A stretch of 64,000 nt of DNA from positions 5,613,001-5,677,000 of the forward strand of contig CP001769.1 of NCBI GenBank assembly GCA_000024525.1, given 5' to 3'. Below are positions 25,789 through 33,737 of this stretch, one piece after another. Numbering within the stretch: the first letter of the stretch is position 1; each line of letters opens with the position of its first letter. Under the pieces are notes generated by a model. That model was given only the letters and a program-made list of their open reading frames with translations, did not search any database and was not told the DNA's origin. This DNA comes from Spirosoma linguale DSM 74. GTDB lineage: Bacteria; Bacteroidota; Bacteroidia; Cytophagales; Spirosomataceae. The translations under genes and the position numbers were made by a program.

Positions 25789-25830
25789 AGGCCGCCTACG
25801 GGCGGCCTTTTTTGTTGGTGGCTACCAACA
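25789..25830. terminator. Double hairpin terminator before the sigma factor gene
   Basis: First hairpin AGGCCGCC-TACG-GGCGGCCT (25789-25808) followed by six T; second hairpin TGTTGGT-GGCT-ACCAACA (25813-25830) followed after AAC by a T-run. The longest frame of the sigma factor gene starts inside this structure, which argues for a downstream start. Confidence 0.88.
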
Positions 25831-25912
25831 AACTTTTTTTTACTTTCTCTGTAACCTTCCCGAATTCACGCGGTTTCCAGTCCAAAATCCACCAGACATA
25901 CTCTTTCAACGG

Positions 25913-26485
25913 TTGAACGCTCTGACAGATAACGCGCTCATGCTGCAGGTAAAAGCAGGCAATATGGATACGATGGGCCTGCTCTTCGAGCGGTATCATC
26001 GGCCTCTGTTCGGCTTCCTGTTTCACATGACGGGCCAGCGGGAAGCCAGCGAAGATATGGTTCAGAACGTGTTCTACCGGATGCTCAAGTACCGCCACAC
26101 CTTCACTGGCGAGGGCGAGTTCCGAAGCTGGATGTACCATTTAGCACGGAATGTCCTGGTAGATTATAGTAAGCAAAATAAGCGGTCGGCGCATCAGTAT
26201 GACCTTGCCGAATTAGCCGACCGGATTGGTGGCGGACCAGCCGCCGATGAGCGACTTTTGAAACAACAGGAAACGGACACACTTCATCATGCTATGGCGA
26301 AGTTAAGTGCCGAACACCGGGAAGTGCTGGTGTTGAGCCGCTTTCAGGAGTTGAAATACGATGAGATTGCCCAGGTACTGAACACAACGGAGGGCGCGGT
26401 GAAAGTGCGTGTGCACCGCGCTATGAACGAATTGAAGAAAATTTACCAGATCAATAACCATGAACGGACAGCCTCTAAACTGTGA
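25913..26485 (+). CDS. ECF-type RNA polymerase sigma factor
   Basis: Sigma-70 family, about 190 residues. Region 2 runs from LLFERYHRPLFGFLFHMTG through SEDMVQNVFYRMLKYRHTF and GEFRSWMYHLARNVLVDYSK. Region 4 is LSAEHREVLVLSRFQELKYD followed by EIAQVLNTTEGAVKVRVHRA. The frame is open back to 25781, but that part lies over a terminator. The TTG at 25913 gives the typical N-terminus MNALTDNALMLQVKAGN, and an ATG at 25940 is the alternative. The 3' end overlaps the anti-sigma gene by 26 bases, indicating coupling. It likely directs this operon and cell-envelope genes elsewhere. Confidence 0.88.
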   Translation: MNALTDNALMLQVKAGNMDTMGLLFERYHRPLFGFLFHMTGQREASEDMVQNVFYRMLKYRHTFTGEGEFRSWMYHLARNVLVDYSKQNKRSAHQYDLAELADRIGGGPAADERLLKQQETDTLHHAMAKLSAEHREVLVLSRFQELKYDEIAQVLNTTEGAVKVRVHRAMNELKKIYQINNHERTASKL

Positions 26486-27299
26486 ACAGACCAGCGAGCA
26501 GCTAACCGACTGGTTAAGCAATCAGTTGCCTGATACGGAACGGGCTAGCCTGGAAAATCATCTGGCCCAGTGCCCGGCCTGCCAGGCCGAAGCCGAAGCC
26601 AGCCGCCAGCTTTGGCAACTAATGGGCAACCTGCCCGCACCAGAACCCAGCGAAACAGCTCGCGTGCGGTTTCACGCCATGCTCGATACGTATAAGGATA
26701 CCGTACAGACGCAGAACGAAAATGTATTTGGTGGACTACTAACGAAACTACGGTTGCTCTGGACGCCAAAACCCGCTTTTCAACTGGCTTACAGCGTTAT
26801 TCTGTTGAGTGTTGGCATAGGGGCCGGATACTGGTTTCATAACCCCGGCACAACGACCGTGGCCCTTCAGCAGCAGCAGATTGATACGCTCTCGAATCAG
26901 GTGCAGGATATGCGCCAGATGATGATGCTCTCGCTACTGGAAAATCCGTCGGCTTCGGAACGGCTCCGGGCAGTGGGTTATACAGAAGAGATCAATAGCG
27001 TAGATGATAAAGTAGTTGAGGCTCTACTGACAACTCTCAACAACGACGATAACGTCAATGTACGGCTGGTTACGCTGGAAGCACTGGCCAAACTAGCCGA
27101 TAACGCAGCGGTGCGCGAAGGACTGGTCCAGTCGATCACCCGGCAGGAGTCACCACTGCTACAGTCGGCACTGGCCGATGTGATGGTAAAATTGCAGGAG
27201 AAACGATCCATCAAACCCCTCAAACAACTACTTCACGACGATAACCTAAACCACCTGGTCAAGGGTAAAATCGCACAAAGTATCAAGGACTTGTCGTGA
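26460..27299 (+). CDS. Membrane anti-sigma factor with zinc-finger-like ZAS motif and HEAT-like C-terminus
   Basis: 279 residues. The N-terminal anti-sigma domain has the H-x3-C-x2-C motif HLAQCPACQ near residues 30-38. A single membrane helix lies at about 104-122 (FQLAYSVILLSVGIGAGYWF), followed by a short coiled stretch LQQQQIDTLSNQVQDMRQMM. Residues about 160-275 contain HEAT-like helical repeats (VEALLTTLNNDDNVNVRLVT, LVQSITRQESPLLQSALADV) that would lie outside the cytoplasm. It should hold the ECF sigma factor at the membrane until a periplasmic cue is sensed. It overlaps the sigma gene by 26 bases and is followed by two DUF4097 genes. Confidence 0.86.
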   Translation: MNGQPLNCEQTSEQLTDWLSNQLPDTERASLENHLAQCPACQAEAEASRQLWQLMGNLPAPEPSETARVRFHAMLDTYKDTVQTQNENVFGGLLTKLRLLWTPKPAFQLAYSVILLSVGIGAGYWFHNPGTTTVALQQQQIDTLSNQVQDMRQMMMLSLLENPSASERLRAVGYTEEINSVDDKVVEALLTTLNNDDNVNVRLVTLEALAKLADNAAVREGLVQSITRQESPLLQSALADVMVKLQEKRSIKPLKQLLHDDNLNHLVKGKIAQSIKDLS

Positions 27300-27346
27300 A
27301 TAGAACTTTGGGATTCTAAGAACCTTAACTCTCAAACAACTCTACT

Positions 27347-28213
27347 ATGAAACGATTACTAATCCCCGCATTGGCGGGGCTGGTGCTCTCTTGTGCCCAA
27401 TCGCCAGCCACCGCTCAGGAATTCAAAGAGCACATCAGTAAAGAATTTACGGTACCGAAAGCCGCCGGCAGTGTACTGGCCATCTACAACGTCAACGGCT
27501 TTATTAAAGTCGAAGGGTATTCGGGCGACAAAGTCGTGCTGGAAGTCGACAAGTCCATTACGGCCAAAAGCAACCAGGGTCTGGAGTTTGGCAAAAGGGA
27601 ATTTCAGCTCAGACTGGAACAGCAGGGCGATAGCATCATCGCTTACATCGCTGAACCTTTCGATTCACGGCCCCGACACAACTGGAACCGGGACAATGAC
27701 CGAAACAGGGATAATGACTATGATTTCACCCTCAACTTCACCGTAAAAGTGCCGAATCGAATAAACCTTGTTGCATCGACCGTTAACCGGGGCAACGTGT
27801 CGGTCAAGGATGTAGACGGTACGTTAAGAGCGCGTAATGTAAACGGAGCTATTACCCTGACGAACGTGAAAGGCACCACCGACGCCCACACCATCAATGG
27901 AAATCTGGACGTCAATTATGTAGCCAACCCGCCCGAAAACTCGTCGTATTACACGCTCAACGGCGATATCAACGTGAGTTACCCGGCCAGTCTATCGGCG
28001 GATCTGCAATTCAAGACGTTCCAGGGCAAGTTCTTCACCGACTTCCCCGACGCCGAAGTATTGCCCGTACAGGCGATAAAAACAACCCAGCAAACGGGCA
28101 CAGGAACCGTCTACAAGATCAACAAAAACACGGCCATTCGCATCGGAAAGGGCGGTAAGACCTTCAAGTTTGAAACATTTAACGGAAGCATTTACATTAA
28201 AAAACAATCCTGA
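27347..28213 (+). CDS. DUF4097-type beta-strand-repeat envelope protein
   Basis: 288 residues. The signal peptide MKRLLIPALAGLVLSCAQSP has a possible lipobox (VLSC at 14-17), so it may be a lipoprotein; cleavage at ATAQ-E is the alternative. The mature part is rich in beta-strand repeats of the form VSVKDVDGTLRARNVNGAIT and LTNVKGTTDAHTINGNLDVN, typical of DUF4097/adhesin-like right-handed beta folds. It lies 47 bases after the anti-sigma gene, and its stop overlaps the next start (TGATG). Such proteins often accompany ECF sigma / anti-sigma pairs in Bacteroidota, but their biochemical role is unknown. Confidence 0.85.
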   Translation: MKRLLIPALAGLVLSCAQSPATAQEFKEHISKEFTVPKAAGSVLAIYNVNGFIKVEGYSGDKVVLEVDKSITAKSNQGLEFGKREFQLRLEQQGDSIIAYIAEPFDSRPRHNWNRDNDRNRDNDYDFTLNFTVKVPNRINLVASTVNRGNVSVKDVDGTLRARNVNGAITLTNVKGTTDAHTINGNLDVNYVANPPENSSYYTLNGDINVSYPASLSADLQFKTFQGKFFTDFPDAEVLPVQAIKTTQQTGTGTVYKINKNTAIRIGKGGKTFKFETFNGSIYIKKQS

Positions 28214-29052
28214 TGAACGCACACACATTCACCAACGCACTCCTGTTCCTTAGTCTGTTTATCATTCGTCCATCAATCGCTCAGAATGATGTAAAAGAGC
28301 AATTGGTTGTTCCTTTGAGTGATCCAGGCAAACCCGGTTTGCTCAAAGTTAGCCTGATCAATGGCTCCATTCATGTCATTGGCTATAGCGGCAAAGACGT
28401 CGTGATCGACATTACCAGCAGCCCAAAACGCGGACGACGCGACGACGATGATCGCCCGGATCAGTCCTCAAACGGCATGAAACGCATTACTACGGGAGTT
28501 CCGCTCGATGTTAGTGCCGAAGAGAAAAACAATACGGTGAACGTTCACGCCAACACCATGAAGCAAACCGTCGATCTGACAATTAAAGTACCGCAGCGTT
28601 TTTCGCTCAAGGTCAGCACGATAAATAACGGCACAATCGAGGTAGAGAACGTAAGCGGAACGCTGGAAGCGACGAACGTAAACGGGTACATTCACCTGAC
28701 AAATATTGCGGGATCGGCGGTAGCCAATACGGTAAACGGCAACCTGATCGCTACCTTCAAATCCATCGACTCCGGCACGCCCATGGCCTTTTCTACACTG
28801 AACGGCAACGTCGACGTAACCTTCCCGGCCAGCGTGAAAGCAAACAGCAAACTCAAATCCGACCGGGGTGATATCTACAGCGACTTCGATATCGACGTCG
28901 ATAAAAACCAGCCCAAGGTAAGCCGTACCAATCAGTCAGGGATGTATCAGGTAAAAATAGAGGATTGGGTGTACGGCAAGATCAACGGGGGTGGCCCGGA
29001 AGTCATGATGAAGAACATGAACGGAAATATCTATATCCGCAAGGCGAAGTAA
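28213..29052 (+). CDS. DUF4097-type beta-strand-repeat protein, paralogue of the upstream gene
   Basis: 279 residues. It begins at an ATG overlapping the previous stop. A signal peptide (MNAHTFTNALLFLSLFIIRP, cut near IAQ-N) precedes repeats such as IEVENVSGTLEATNVNGYIH and LTNIAGSAVANTVNGNLIAT, which align strand for strand with the upstream protein. A charged loop RRDDDDRPDQSSNGMKR is a local insertion. Secreted or surface associated; function unknown. Last gene of the sigma / anti-sigma / DUF4097 operon. Confidence 0.84.
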   Translation: MNAHTFTNALLFLSLFIIRPSIAQNDVKEQLVVPLSDPGKPGLLKVSLINGSIHVIGYSGKDVVIDITSSPKRGRRDDDDRPDQSSNGMKRITTGVPLDVSAEEKNNTVNVHANTMKQTVDLTIKVPQRFSLKVSTINNGTIEVENVSGTLEATNVNGYIHLTNIAGSAVANTVNGNLIATFKSIDSGTPMAFSTLNGNVDVTFPASVKANSKLKSDRGDIYSDFDIDVDKNQPKVSRTNQSGMYQVKIEDWVYGKINGGGPEVMMKNMNGNIYIRKAK

Positions 29053-29057
29053 TCAGC

Positions 29058-30548
29058 ATGGCTATGAATCCATCTAGGCTGACTACCTGCTTGTTAGGAT
29101 TAGTAATCACGTTTACGTTCAGCTTCGGACAAAATCGTCCCGCTCGGGCTACTTCCTCTATGTCCACGCAAAAATCGGCGAACGCGCTCGACAAGTTTTT
29201 GCGTGATCAGATGGGCCAGCTTAGAATTCCGGGCATGCAGGTGGCCGTTGTACAGCGTGGGCATCTGGTGTTCAGCAAATCGTACGGCTTTGCCAATCTA
29301 CAGGACTCAATTCCAGTAACAAGCAAAAGCGTTTTCGCTATCAACTCCTGCACGAAAGCGTTTACGGGCGTGGCCATTATGCAGCTGGTTGAAGAAGGTA
29401 AAGTGGACCTCGGCGCTCCCGTTTCCCGCTACCTCGACGGACTTCCGGCAACCTGGCAACCCATAACGATTCGACAGTTGTTGACCCACGTTTCGGGCCT
29501 GCCGGATATTCTTCGGGTTCTCGGTACACCTGGACAGGAGATCAGCGAGGAAACCGCCTGGGCTCGGACAAAGGCCATGCCGATGGATTTTCCAAGGGGT
29601 GAGCAGTTTAGCTATAACCAGACAAACTACGCGCTACTGGGCAAAATCATCGACAAGCTCAGGGATAAACCGTTCGTTCAGGTATTCAACGAACGACAGT
29701 TCATGATAGCCGGTCTGGCCAATACCGGCTTTGGTGACTCCCGCGATGTAATACCGCATAAAGGCCCATCCTATCGGTATATCTCCCGTCTGGATGGGAA
29801 TGTGCTGCATATCCCTAAGCTTACCCCCTCCTACGAGGAATTCCCCGCCTTCCGTCGGACAGCTTCGGGTATGAACAGCACCGCCGAGGATATGGCTCAC
29901 TGGATTATCGCCTTGCAGCAGGGTAAACTGTTAAAAACGAAAGCGGCCCGTGATACGATGTGGACAGCGGGTCGATACAACAACGGTTCGCCTACGCAGT
30001 GGGCGCTGGGCTGGGGCCTGACCAAATTCCGACCCAAACACTGGGCCGTGGGTATGTCGGGGGGTGGTCGTTCGGCTTTTCTGGTCTATCCCGACGATGA
30101 TCTGGCGGTTATTGTATTGACGAATCTGGCGGGTTCTTCACCGGAAAATTTCATTGAGGAAATCGCCGGGTATTATAATCCAGACATTCCGGCATCCGAC
30201 CCGATTACGAGCCTTCGGCTACAGCTACAGAAACGCGGTTTCGAGCAGGCTATCCCGGTAGCGAACGAATTGAAAAAGCGAAACCTACAGCCGAACGAAG
30301 ATGAATTGAACGACTGGGCCTACCGCCTGATGAGCAGCGGCCAGACGAAAGAGGCCCTTGAGCTTTTCAAACTGAACGTCGACCTCTACCCCCAAAGCTG
30401 GAACGTCTACGACAGTCTGGCCGAAAGCTACGAGCGGCTGGGTAATTCGGAGCTGGCGGTCAAACATTATAATCGCTCGCTGGCCTTGAACCCCGACAAC
30501 AAAAACGCGACCGAACGCTTAAAACGGCTAGCCCAAACCAATAAGTAA
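29058..30548 (+). CDS. Serine hydrolase of the beta-lactamase fold with C-terminal TPR
   Basis: 496 residues. The ATG at 29058, five bases after the previous stop, gives a signal peptide (MAMNPSRLTTCLLGLVITFT...FGQ); the frame is open further upstream but that part overlaps the DUF4097 gene. Beta-lactamase/class C PBP fold: the nucleophile motif SCTK is at residues 97-100. The second motif reads YNQ (in FSYNQTNYALLG) where YxN is usual, and the third is SGGGRSAF. Residues about 430-490 form a TPR-like tail (ALELFKLNVDLYP, YDSLAESYERLGN). Likely a periplasmic peptidase or esterase; substrate unknown. First of three related hydrolases. Confidence 0.87.
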   Translation: MAMNPSRLTTCLLGLVITFTFSFGQNRPARATSSMSTQKSANALDKFLRDQMGQLRIPGMQVAVVQRGHLVFSKSYGFANLQDSIPVTSKSVFAINSCTKAFTGVAIMQLVEEGKVDLGAPVSRYLDGLPATWQPITIRQLLTHVSGLPDILRVLGTPGQEISEETAWARTKAMPMDFPRGEQFSYNQTNYALLGKIIDKLRDKPFVQVFNERQFMIAGLANTGFGDSRDVIPHKGPSYRYISRLDGNVLHIPKLTPSYEEFPAFRRTASGMNSTAEDMAHWIIALQQGKLLKTKAARDTMWTAGRYNNGSPTQWALGWGLTKFRPKHWAVGMSGGGRSAFLVYPDDDLAVIVLTNLAGSSPENFIEEIAGYYNPDIPASDPITSLRLQLQKRGFEQAIPVANELKKRNLQPNEDELNDWAYRLMSSGQTKEALELFKLNVDLYPQSWNVYDSLAESYERLGNSELAVKHYNRSLALNPDNKNATERLKRLAQTNK

Positions 30549-30595
30549 TTCAAGTTGCGTATCACGCAGCGCAGGCATTCTACCCAACATTCACA

Positions 30596-32071
30596 ATGAA
30601 AACCAGCCTCTTTTTTACTACCTATTTGCTACTACTGAGCGGTTTACTGGCTAACGGACAACCGAAGCCCCCAGCCAGCAACACCCAGGCGGAAGCTACT
30701 ATCCAGCAACTGGGAACGGCCTTCGTCCATGAAAAGTCGCACGTGGGATTATCTGTCGGTATTGTTCGGAACGGAAAGACATCGTTCTATAATTTCGGTA
30801 CGACGGAGAAAGGCAAAAATGAGTTGCCCACGCAACATACCATTTATGAAATCGGGTCGATCAGCAAGACGTTTGGGGGTCTGCTACTGGCGCGGGCCGT
30901 TATCGACAAGCGCGTCCGGCTCGAAGACGACATCCGCCAATACCTCGACGGCGACTACCCGAACCTCGCTTTCAAGGGCCAACCTATTCGGCTGGTCAAC
31001 CTGACCAACTGGACGTCGGAGTTACCGGATAACTTCCCGGATAAGCCCGACGCCTATAAGCAGGCGAACCCCGATTCCATTGCGTTCCTGATTGTGAACG
31101 AATTACAGAACTACACACGGCAGGACTTTTTCAATGACCTGCACAACGTTACGCTCAAGGCAGCACCCGGCCAGAATCCCCGCCACTCCAACGTAGCGGC
31201 CCAATTGCTGGGGTATATTCTGGAAAAAATCTACCAGAAACCCTTTGCCGAATTGATCGCCACGCAGATCGAACAACCACTCGGTATGCGGAACACCTTT
31301 GGTTCGCCACAACCAGCGGATCGGTTCGCGATAGGCTACAGTGGAAATGGCGTCCAAATGCCCGCGTTTACGCTGAAAGCCATGCAGGCCGCCGGTGGCC
31401 TTCGCTACAGTGCAGCCGATTTGCTGAAGTATGCCGCTTATCAGTTGGAAGAGCGAGACCCGGCCGTAAAAATAAGCCATCAACCTACCTGGGGCAGCCC
31501 CGATAGCCAGGCATTTGGCCTAAACTGGTTTCTGCATAAAACCATCGACAGCAAGCGACGGATCGAACACTCGGGCGGTACGTTCGGCTTTGCCAGTTAC
31601 TGCGACCTGTATCCCGATCAAAAAACGGCCCTTGTCCTGTTCGCCAACAACTCCGATCAATCAACCCAGGGACAACTCGGCGAACTATCCAGTAAAATCA
31701 TGGATGCGTTGTTTGGTAAGCCAGCTGCCCTGACGGCCCTCAACGCCGAGCTAGAAAAACAGGGTTTTGCACAGGCTCTTGCCGTTGTGAAAGCCGTCAG
31801 GAAAAAACACCCGGAGTTATTTCTGAGCGAAGAGTACGTAAACATCTGGGGCTATACGCTGGCCGGTCAGGGAAAACTAAACGAAGCACTGGAGATTTTC
31901 AAGCTGAACGTCAGTCTGTATCCGAAAGGCTACAACACCTACGACAGCCTGGCCGAAACCTATGACCGCCTTGGAAACAGGGGGTTAGCCATCAAAAATT
32001 ACAAGCAATCGCTGGCGCTGAACCCAGGAAATACGAACGCGATCGAGTATTTAAAAAAGGCTGGACAGTAG
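30596..32071 (+). CDS. Serine hydrolase of the beta-lactamase fold with C-terminal TPR
   Basis: 491 residues with signal peptide MKTSLFFTTYLLLLSGLLAN-GQ. The nucleophile motif is SISK at residues 88-91. The YxN position reads HSN (in PRHSNVAAQLLGYILEK), so the conserved Tyr is replaced by His; the paralogue at 32294 keeps YSN at the same site. The third motif is HSGG (RRIEHSGGTFGF). The C-terminal TPR part (ALEIFKLNVSLYP, YDSLAETYDRLGN) closely resembles the upstream gene. It lies 47 bases after that gene and is probably co-transcribed. Loss of Tyr may alter or reduce activity. Confidence 0.87.
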   Translation: MKTSLFFTTYLLLLSGLLANGQPKPPASNTQAEATIQQLGTAFVHEKSHVGLSVGIVRNGKTSFYNFGTTEKGKNELPTQHTIYEIGSISKTFGGLLLARAVIDKRVRLEDDIRQYLDGDYPNLAFKGQPIRLVNLTNWTSELPDNFPDKPDAYKQANPDSIAFLIVNELQNYTRQDFFNDLHNVTLKAAPGQNPRHSNVAAQLLGYILEKIYQKPFAELIATQIEQPLGMRNTFGSPQPADRFAIGYSGNGVQMPAFTLKAMQAAGGLRYSAADLLKYAAYQLEERDPAVKISHQPTWGSPDSQAFGLNWFLHKTIDSKRRIEHSGGTFGFASYCDLYPDQKTALVLFANNSDQSTQGQLGELSSKIMDALFGKPAALTALNAELEKQGFAQALAVVKAVRKKHPELFLSEEYVNIWGYTLAGQGKLNEALEIFKLNVSLYPKGYNTYDSLAETYDRLGNRGLAIKNYKQSLALNPGNTNAIEYLKKAGQ

Positions 32072-32094
32072 GCTTGGGCTGTTGTGGTATATGA

Positions 32095-32201
32095 TGTCAG
32101 TTTCTTAAAACTGACAAGCGAGGTTTCTTAAAACCTCGTTCGGCGAATGGTTTATCGGTAGGTTTTGAGAAACCTACCGTGTCAGTTTTAAGAAACTGAC
32201 A
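32095..32201. repeat. Cluster of four perfect hairpins (GTTTCTTAAAAC family)
   Basis: Four consecutive hairpins: TGTCAGTTT-CTTA-AAACTGACA (32095-32116), CGAGGTTT-CTTA-AAACCTCG (32119-32138), CGGTAGGTTT-TGAG-AAACCTACCG (32156-32179) and TGTCAGTTT-TAAG-AAACTGACA (32180-32201). The first and last are inverted copies of each other. A related pair is found at 45130-45172. The gap contains no gene. Confidence 0.85.
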
Positions 32202-32293
32202 TCACGAAACTATCGCTGTTTGCGACAGTCACTGACGCAACCTGTTTGCTCAAACTTGCATCTATTGACAAAACTCAAACCAGACGACTACCC

Positions 32294-33466
32294 ATGAATG
32301 CCTGGCTTATCTCCACCCTTTTGCTCTTTCCAACGGCCCTTGTTTACCCAAAACAGTCGCCGGTGCTGCCTACGTTGTTGAGAAAGGCCCCGACAGATAA
32401 TCCGCTGAAGCACCCAGTCGACGTTGTGGTTGAGCAGGCGGCACAGCACTTTATGGCAGCACCGCAGTCGGTCGGGTTGTCCATTGGCATTCTTAAAGAC
32501 GGGCAAACGTTCGTCTACAACTACGGCACAGTCGATAGAGACCGGCAACAACTCCCGACCAGCCAGACAATTTACCCACTTGCGTCCATCACCAAGACGT
32601 TTACTGGGGCGTTACTGGCCCAGGCGGTGGTGGAGGGAAAAGTAAAATTAGGAGACGATATCCGTATGTACCTGGCCGGGCACTACCCAAATCTGGCCTA
32701 TCAGGGGCAACCAATTCGGCTCGTTCACCTCATCAATCACCGGTCAGGACTACCGTTTCTGTTACCTGATCGGCCGGAAGCGTTTGTGAACACAAGCGTA
32801 CCTTCGTCAGCCATTGCGGCCGAACTTCTGCGAGACTACAGCCAGGCCAACTTTTACGCCGACCTCCATAGGGTCACCCTCGGCAACACACCGGGTTCGA
32901 CTTTCAGATACTCCAACGCGGGTGCGCAATTGCTGGGCTACATTTTAGAAAAGGTGTACGACAGACCGTTCGAGGAGCTTGTCCGGCTGAAACTGACCCA
33001 GCCGCTGGCGATGATTGACACAAAAATCACCCTGACGGCTACCGATCAGCATCGTTTCGTGAAAGGGTACAATTGCGATGGTGTCCAGATGCCGGACAGC
33101 CCCGACCAGCTTCAGGGGGCAAGTGCCCTGAAATCGACCGTAGCCGATATGCTCAACTACATTCAATGGAATGTTGCTGAACAGGCAGACGCGGCTCGAC
33201 TGGCTCATCAGCTAACGTGGGGAAACGAAAACGGGTATTCGGCAGGATTAAACTGGCAGATGATCCAACTAGCGGGACAACGGGTGATCTGGCAGGATGG
33301 TAACCTACCCGGTTTCAGCAGCCTCTGCGTCAATTACCCCGAACTGAATATGGGCATCGTCGTGCTATCCAATGAATGTGACCGCCGAACAGCCTTCCGA
33401 ATTACAACCCTCGCCAATCACATCATGAAAACGCTGGACGAGCGAGCGATAAAGCTGCCCAATTGA
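32294..33466 (+). CDS. Serine hydrolase of the beta-lactamase fold, without TPR tail
   Basis: 390 residues. The ATG at 32294 gives the signal-like MNAWLISTLLLFPTALVYPK; an in-frame TTG at 32246 is less likely. The catalytic motif is SITK at residues 98-101 and YSN is intact (FRYSNAGAQLLGYILEK). The third motif reads QDG in place of HSG (RVIWQDGNLPGFSSL). It is related to the 30596 protein over the catalytic domain, but the TPR part is absent, so the protein is about 100 residues shorter. Separated from that gene by a 222-bp hairpin-rich gap, so it may be a separate transcription unit. Periplasmic; substrate unknown. Confidence 0.86.
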   Translation: MNAWLISTLLLFPTALVYPKQSPVLPTLLRKAPTDNPLKHPVDVVVEQAAQHFMAAPQSVGLSIGILKDGQTFVYNYGTVDRDRQQLPTSQTIYPLASITKTFTGALLAQAVVEGKVKLGDDIRMYLAGHYPNLAYQGQPIRLVHLINHRSGLPFLLPDRPEAFVNTSVPSSAIAAELLRDYSQANFYADLHRVTLGNTPGSTFRYSNAGAQLLGYILEKVYDRPFEELVRLKLTQPLAMIDTKITLTATDQHRFVKGYNCDGVQMPDSPDQLQGASALKSTVADMLNYIQWNVAEQADAARLAHQLTWGNENGYSAGLNWQMIQLAGQRVIWQDGNLPGFSSLCVNYPELNMGIVVLSNECDRRTAFRITTLANHIMKTLDERAIKLPN

Positions 33467-33483
33467 TAGTTTTTTTTCGGTCT

Positions 33484-33568
33484 GTGAGTGTATGGAGTTG
33501 GGTGGTTTGTCAAACGCCATATCTTGGAGATATGGCGTTTGACAAACCACCCAACTCCATACACTCAC
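33484..33568. repeat. Large perfect palindrome, 41-bp arms
   Basis: Left arm 33484-33524 and right arm 33528-33568 are exact reverse complements over 41 bp around a 3-nt TGG loop. The left arm starts GTGAGTGTATGGAGTTGGGT and ends CCATATCT. It starts 17 bases after the stop of the serine hydrolase and may terminate transcription, though it is much longer than needed and has no T-run. Confidence 0.92.
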
Positions 33569-33585
33569 CATACTATAAATTCGCC

Positions 33586-33638
33586 TGTCCGTTCCTGAAC
33601 GTCTATTGTCCGATACCGGACAATAGACGTTCAGGAAC
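33586..33638. promoter_or_regulatory. Operator/enhancer pair extended into a 22-bp-arm palindrome
   Basis: TGTCCGTTCCTGAACG (33586-33601) and TGTCCGATACCGGACA (33607-33622) form the usual pair 21 bp apart. Here the sequence continues as an exact reverse complement, so GTTCCTGAACGTCTATTGTC... (33591-33612) pairs with 33617-33638. This makes a symmetric array of one full central site flanked by two copies of the outer site. The central site ends 56 bp before the GG of the promoter at 33677. Confidence 0.65.
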
Positions 33639-33676
33639 ACCTAACAACCATCTGACTAACAAGCAAATACGCTTAA

Positions 33677-33692
33677 TGGTACAACATTTGGG
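33677..33692 (+). promoter_or_regulatory. Candidate sigma-54 (-24/-12) promoter
   Basis: TGGTACAACATTTGGG, with TGG and TTG at sigma-54 spacing; 14 of 16 bases match the element at 18818. The last bases overlap the left arm of the next hairpin. The start codon is at 33738. Confidence 0.55.
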
Positions 33693-33737
33693 CGGTTCTA
33701 TAAACACGCAATCCCTTGCGTGTTTATAGAACCGCCC
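33690..33737. repeat. Perfect hairpin abutting a start codon, 22-bp arms
   Basis: Left arm 33690-33711 and right arm 33716-33737 are exact reverse complements around a TCCC loop (centre GCAA-TCCC-TTGC). The right arm ends at the base before the ATG at 33738. If transcription starts near 33702, the leader would still fold a 10-bp stem close to the start codon and could limit ribosome access. Confidence 0.88.

Noticed and set aside
32095..32201. Possible CRISPR array
   Set aside because: The units are hairpins of different sequence with no constant-length spacers, and no cas genes are present.
33463..33729. An 88-codon frame in the palindrome-rich gap
   Set aside because: It reads through three perfect inverted repeats and crosses the promoter; its sequence mirrors the - strand frame of the same palindrome.
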